64,000 nt of DNA from Mesorhizobium sp. LMG 17147 (GTDB lineage: Bacteria > Pseudomonadota > Alphaproteobacteria > Rhizobiales > Rhizobiaceae). The notes under the pieces were generated by a model. That model was not told the origin of the DNA. It worked only from the letters and a program-made list of their open reading frames with translations, and made no database searches. A program made the translations under genes and the position numbers. The stretch spans positions 496,001 to 560,000 of the forward strand of contig NZ_JANCTC010000001.1 in NCBI RefSeq assembly GCF_024297145.1, read 5' to 3'. Shown one piece after another: positions 60,367-64,000 of this stretch (the stretch's first letter is position 1; each line of letters opens with the position of its first letter).

Positions 60367-61923
60367 CTATTCCGCTGCTTCGGCGACCGGCGTCGGCCGA
60401 AAGTCGTCCGGGAAATGGTTGAGTGCACTCATCACTGGATATGGGGTGAAGCCGCCGAGAGCGCAAAGCGAGCCGAATTTCATCGTGTTGCAAAGGTCGG
60501 TGACCAGCGCGATCTGCTTTTCCGGTTCGACGTTCTGGGCGAGCCGGTCCAGCACCTCGACGCCGCGCGTCGAGCCGATGCGGCACGGCGTGCACTTGCC
60601 GCAGCTTTCGATAGCGCAGAATTCCATGGCAAAGCGTGCCTGCTTCAGCATGTCGGCGCTGTCGTCGAAAACGACGATGCCGGCATGGCCGATCAGCCCG
60701 TCCTTGGCGGCAAACGCTTCGTAGTCGAATGGCGTGTCGAACAGGGCGCGCGGGAAATAGGCGCCGAGCGGGCCACCCACTTGCACAGCCTTGACCGGAC
60801 GCCCGGTCGCCGTGCCGCCGCCGATATCGTCGACGATCTCACCCAGCGTCATGCCGAACGCCGCCTCGTAAAGACCGGGATATTTGACGTTGCCGGCAAT
60901 CTGGATCGGGATGGTGCCGCGCGAACGGCCCATGCCGAAATCCTTGTAGAAGGCGGCGCCCTTGTCCATGATCACCGGCACCGAGGCCAGCGAGATGACG
61001 TTGTTGATCACCGTCGGCTTGCCGAACAGGCCCTTGTGCGCCGGCAGTGGCGGTTTGGCGCGCACCTGTCCGCGCTTGCCTTCGAGGCTGTCGAGCAGCG
61101 CCGTCTCCTCGCCGCAAACATAGGCGCCGGCGCCGACGCGGACTTCCATGTCGAATGAATTGGCCGAGCCGAGCACATTGACGCCGAGCACGCCGGCCTT
61201 GCGGGCGATCTCGACGGCCTTCTGCATCACCGCCACCGCATGCGGATATTCGGAGCGGATATAGATGAACCCCTTCGTCGCACCGGTGGCGATGCCGGCG
61301 ATCGCCATGCCTTCGATCAGCACGAAAGGGTCGCCTTCCATGATCATGCGGTCGGCGAACGTGCCGGAATCGCCTTCATCGGCATTGCAGACGATGTATT
61401 TGCGCTCGGCCGACGTATCGAGCACCGTCTTCCATTTGATGCCGGTCGGGAAGCCGGCGCCGCCACGACCGCGCAGCCCGGACTCGGTCACCTGCTTGAC
61501 GATGTCGGCCGGCGTCATCGCCACTGCATTCTGCAGGCCGTTCAGCCCGCCATGCGCCTTGTAGTGATCGAGCGACAGCGGATCGGTGACGCCGCAGCGC
61601 GCAAAGGTCAGCCGCGTCTGCCTGGCCAGGAATGGGATCTTGTCGGGAGCGCCGAGCCAGCGCTTGTGGTGACCGCCGGTGAGGAGGCCGCAGTCGAACA
61701 GGCTTTTGACGTCGGATGGCTTCACCGGCCCATAGGCGACACGGCCATTGGCCGTTGCCACCTCGACCATCGGCTCGAGGAAATAGGCACCGCGCGAGCC
61801 GTTACGCACGATCTTGGCCTCGATGCCGCGCTCGGCCAATTCCGCCCGAACCGCCTTGGCGACCTTTTCCGCACCCAGCGCCAGCGCGCCGGAATCGCCG
61901 GGAATATAGATACGCGGGATCAT
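60367..61923 (-). CDS. fdsB: NAD-dependent formate dehydrogenase, beta (NADH/FMN) subunit
   Basis: The 518-residue protein carries FMN and binds NAD+, passing electrons from fdsA. An N-terminal thioredoxin-like part (1-110) precedes a NuoF-like core: FMN/NAD loops SGLRGRGGAGFPTGIKW and CNADEGDSGTFADRMIMEGD, GAGAYVCGEETALLDSLEGK, and the [4Fe-4S] site ESCGKCTPCRIGSTRG with the distal Cys in LCALGG. The ATG overlaps the fdsG stop (ATGA). Confidence 0.95.
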   Translation of the reverse strand: MIPRIYIPGDSGALALGAEKVAKAVRAELAERGIEAKIVRNGSRGAYFLEPMVEVATANGRVAYGPVKPSDVKSLFDCGLLTGGHHKRWLGAPDKIPFLARQTRLTFARCGVTDPLSLDHYKAHGGLNGLQNAVAMTPADIVKQVTESGLRGRGGAGFPTGIKWKTVLDTSAERKYIVCNADEGDSGTFADRMIMEGDPFVLIEGMAIAGIATGATKGFIYIRSEYPHAVAVMQKAVEIARKAGVLGVNVLGSANSFDMEVRVGAGAYVCGEETALLDSLEGKRGQVRAKPPLPAHKGLFGKPTVINNVISLASVPVIMDKGAAFYKDFGMGRSRGTIPIQIAGNVKYPGLYEAAFGMTLGEIVDDIGGGTATGRPVKAVQVGGPLGAYFPRALFDTPFDYEAFAAKDGLIGHAGIVVFDDSADMLKQARFAMEFCAIESCGKCTPCRIGSTRGVEVLDRLAQNVEPEKQIALVTDLCNTMKFGSLCALGGFTPYPVMSALNHFPDDFRPTPVAEAAE

Positions 61924-62399
61924 GAGCGCACCTCGGCAACGATTTCATTGAGCTTTTCATCGTCGAGCCGCCCGATCACCTCGCCGTCCAGCATCGCCGA
62001 CGGCGAGCAGACGCAAAGGCCGAGGCAATAGACCGGCTCCAGCGTCACCGAACCGTCGCGGGTTGTCTCGTGGAAGCCTATGCCCAGCAATGATTTGAGC
62101 CTGGCGGCAATCGCATCCGAACCCATCGACTGGCAGGCTTCCGCCTGGCAGAGCTTCAGCACATGCCGGCCGGCCGGCTGGCTGCGATAATCGTGATAGA
62201 AGGTGACGACGCCATGCACCTCGGCCCTGGAGATGTTCAGCGCCTCGGCGATGACCGGCAGCGCATCCTGCGGCACATAGCCGAACTCTTCCTGTATGCC
62301 GTGCAGGATCGGCAACAGCGGGCCTTCGAGGCCTTTCAGCTCGTGAATGATCGCTGCGGTGCGCGATGCGATCTCGGTACTTGCAGGCTGCATCGACAT
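61920..62399 (-). CDS. fdsG: NAD-dependent formate dehydrogenase, gamma subunit
   Basis: The 159-residue protein is a NuoE-like thioredoxin-fold [2Fe-2S] subunit. Cluster cysteines are in LKLCQAEACQSMG and PVYCLGLCVCSPSAMLDG. The helical start LPILHGIQEEFGYVPQDALP is normal. It is first in the fds operon, after a promoter gap holding a LysR-type palindrome. Confidence 0.9.
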   Translation of the reverse strand: MSMQPASTEIASRTAAIIHELKGLEGPLLPILHGIQEEFGYVPQDALPVIAEALNISRAEVHGVVTFYHDYRSQPAGRHVLKLCQAEACQSMGSDAIAARLKSLLGIGFHETTRDGSVTLEPVYCLGLCVCSPSAMLDGEVIGRLDDEKLNEIVAEVRS

Positions 62400-62488
62400 G
62401 CAGCGCCCTCCCTGGTCGTGGCGGTCTTCCGCTAAGTGCTTAGGAAATCAGAGGAAACCCGCTAAATCAATAAAGCCGATCCGTTGCT

Positions 62489-62507
62489 CGATAGAAATTT
62501 TCTATCG
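62489..62507. promoter_or_regulatory. 19-bp palindrome, probable FdsR/LysR operator of the fds operon
   Basis: CGATAGAAATTTTCTATCG is a perfect palindrome (central T) in the gap between the LysR-type gene and fdsG, 90 bp before the fdsG start. ATAG-N7-CTAT contains a T-N11-A core typical of LysR regulators. It probably controls fds transcription in response to formate or redox state; that is inference. Confidence 0.7.
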
Positions 62508-62532
62508 TTTGCGATCACCAGCATTGTCTAGC

Positions 62533-63432
62533 CTAGCGACGGGTGCGGAAATCGTCCGCCAGCGCCATTGCCTCGTCCAACAGCGCCGAGACTAGCGGCG
62601 TGTGCGGTTCGCGCGGCGCCGCCACCAGCCCGACGGTGTGGCTGGCATCCGGCTCGACGATCGGGATAGCCCGGATCGGCTCGGAAAAGCCGAACGTTTC
62701 CGCAAGGTTAAGCGGCATGATGGACGACCATTTGCCGGTGCGGATATGCGAGAACAGCACGATCATCGAGTTGGATTCCAATGTCGGCCGCACCTGCACG
62801 CCGGCTTCGGCCAGATGCTGGTCGATGATGCGGCGGTTCTGCATGTCCGGCGTCAGCAGGCAGAGCGGCAGCTGACTGAGCTCGGCCCATGTCACTTTGT
62901 CGCGGTCGAAATACGGGTTCCCGACGGCGGTGATCAGCTGATAGCGCTCGTCGTAGAGCGGCACGCTGGTGACGCGTCCGAGCGGCTCGTTGTCGAGATA
63001 GGTGATGCCGGCGTCGATATCGAAATTGCCGAGCAGCGACAGCACCTCGATCGAGGTCCGCGACAGCACCGAGAAGGTGACGCCGGGGTGTTTTGCCCGA
63101 AACGGCGTCGTCAATCGCGCCACCATGGCCAGCGCCGTCGGGATCGCCGCGATGCGGATACGCCCTGACAGGCCGTGACGCGCCGCCCGCATCTCCTCGC
63201 GCATGGTCCTGCTGTCGCCGACGATGCGGCGCGCCCACACCAGCACCTGTTTGCCTTCGGGCGTCAGCCCCTGGAAGCGCGAGCCGCGCAGCACCAGCAT
63301 CACGCCGAGCTGGCCCTCCAGCTGCTTGATGCCGGCCGAAAGTGTCGGCTGGGTGACGCCGCATACTTCGGCCGCCCGGCCGAAATGCTCTTCCTTGGCA
63401 AGTGCTATGAAGAATTCCAGCTTGTCGATCAT
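62533..63432 (-). CDS. LysR-family regulator of formate dehydrogenase
   Basis: The 299-residue protein has the LysR helix-turn-helix (DKLEFFIALAKEEHFGRAAE, then TQPTLSAGIKQLEGQLGVML) and a substrate-binding domain (from about residue 90). It lies directly upstream of fdsG on the same strand, the place of fdsR in other bacteria. That makes it the likely activator or repressor of the operon. The ligand is unknown. Confidence 0.85.
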   Translation of the reverse strand: MIDKLEFFIALAKEEHFGRAAEVCGVTQPTLSAGIKQLEGQLGVMLVLRGSRFQGLTPEGKQVLVWARRIVGDSRTMREEMRAARHGLSGRIRIAAIPTALAMVARLTTPFRAKHPGVTFSVLSRTSIEVLSLLGNFDIDAGITYLDNEPLGRVTSVPLYDERYQLITAVGNPYFDRDKVTWAELSQLPLCLLTPDMQNRRIIDQHLAEAGVQVRPTLESNSMIVLFSHIRTGKWSSIMPLNLAETFGFSEPIRAIPIVEPDASHTVGLVAAPREPHTPLVSALLDEAMALADDFRTRR

Positions 63433-63625
63433 GCCGTCGGGAGCCTGTCACGGACGATGTGTCCTGTCGTAGCGCGCAAGGTCGTGGAAATCGCCTTCGG
63501 CCGCAAGCCGCCTGTGTAAATCGTCCGCATCCACATCTTTCAGCCGGCTTACTGTTTCCCGCAATGGAATGCGGCGCTATGTGGATCAGACGGGGTCGTG
63601 GACTGGACACGACGGGAGACCGAAC

Positions 63626-64000
63626 ATGCTGGGCTGGTTCCGCAAGCTTTTGCCGCGCGAAGATCGCTTCTTCGACCTGTTCGAGCGGCATTCCCGCACC
63701 GTGGTCGGTGGCGCCGAGGCACTGCAGCAGCTTCTGCAGGGCAACGACATCGACCGCTGGTGTCAGACGATCATCGATCTCGAGGACGAAGCCGATCAGA
63801 TCACCGCGGAGGTGCTGCTTGCGGTGCGGCGCTCCTTCATCACTCCCTTCGATCGCGGCGACATCAAGGACCTGATCCAGTCGATGGATGATGCCATCGA
63901 CATGATGCACAAGACCGTCAAGACGGTAAGGCTGTTCGAGAAGAAGGAATTCGACCCGCTGATGCAGGAAATGGGAGGCGTCATCGTCGAGGCCGCCAAG
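63626..64000 (+). CDS. DUF47 (PhoU-related) protein, C terminus beyond the window
   Basis: The visible 125 residues begin MLGWFRKLLPREDRFFDLFE, then DIDRWCQTIIDLEDEADQIT and VRRSFITPFDRGDIKDLIQS. This is the DUF47/TIGR00153 family related to PhoU, whose gene usually precedes a Pit-type phosphate transporter. GGGAG precedes the ATG. The frame runs off the right edge, so the partner gene cannot be seen. It probably modulates phosphate transport. Confidence 0.85.
   Translation, partial: MLGWFRKLLPREDRFFDLFERHSRTVVGGAEALQQLLQGNDIDRWCQTIIDLEDEADQITAEVLLAVRRSFITPFDRGDIKDLIQSMDDAIDMMHKTVKTVRLFEKKEFDPLMQEMGGVIVEAAK

Noticed and set aside
59167..61158. 663-codon plus-strand frame opposite fdsA/fdsB
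   Set aside because: It spans two genes with certain function and shows no domain of its own.

Overview
The window looks like chromosome from an alphaproteobacterium of the Rhizobiales, most probably Mesorhizobium or a close relative. It is GC-rich with dense, mostly two-way gene packing. Intergenic palindromic repeats of the rhizobial kind occur more than once (6861 and 48785; 10891 and 53272). The block malic enzyme - mutS - glnD - murJ - trpS - universal stress protein - NfuA is a conserved rhizobial housekeeping neighbourhood. The genus call is inference from gene content, not from a marker gene.

Layout. 1-6.8 kb: the end of a DeoR-type regulator, then a methylated-amine cluster (a dimethylglycine dehydrogenase-like flavoprotein between two choline-kinase-like phosphotransferases, a methyltransferase and an EamA exporter). 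7-12.7 kb: cytosine deaminase-like amidohydrolase, ilvD, a PhnB/VOC protein and prfC. 12.9-16.1 kb: small stress-type genes (DUF1127, a secreted protein, DUF4242) next to a winged-helix/TPR regulator. 16.1-28 kb: catabolic and regulatory genes, including a tetR-haloalkane dehalogenase operon with an 18-bp palindromic operator, a frameshifted FAD oxidase, an amidase, an Lrp regulator, dut with a HAD phosphatase, a tetR/SRPBCC divergent pair, a PEP-mutase-like lyase with a trans-3-hydroxyproline dehydratase, a CysZ-like protein, an EamA transporter and an adenosine kinase-like gene.

29.2-32.95 kb is an AT-richer accessory insert between the adenosine kinase-like gene and the malic enzyme. It carries a HEPN-type protein, a long inverted repeat, a tRNA-like scrap, a diverged copy of the malic enzyme 3' end, and a 743-residue NACHT/STAND ATPase with a nuclease-like N terminus. 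This is the best candidate in the window for a poorly described defence system.

33-50.4 kb is core: maeB, mutS, aldo/keto reductase, a copper module (DUF305 protein and a CopA-type ATPase with a clear CueR-type promoter), glnD, murJ, a vapBC pair, trpS, usp and nfuA. 50.4-56.2 kb holds an L,D-transpeptidase, a cueR remnant, two tiny membrane proteins, several small enzymes of unknown role, a decayed gene, and an unusual alpha/beta hydrolase-cyclase-LuxR fusion. 56.3-63.4 kb is a complete NAD-dependent formate dehydrogenase operon (fdsGBA-fdhD-fdsD) behind a LysR regulator. The window ends in a DUF47/PhoU-like gene.

All assignments rest on motifs read by eye. No database search was run.
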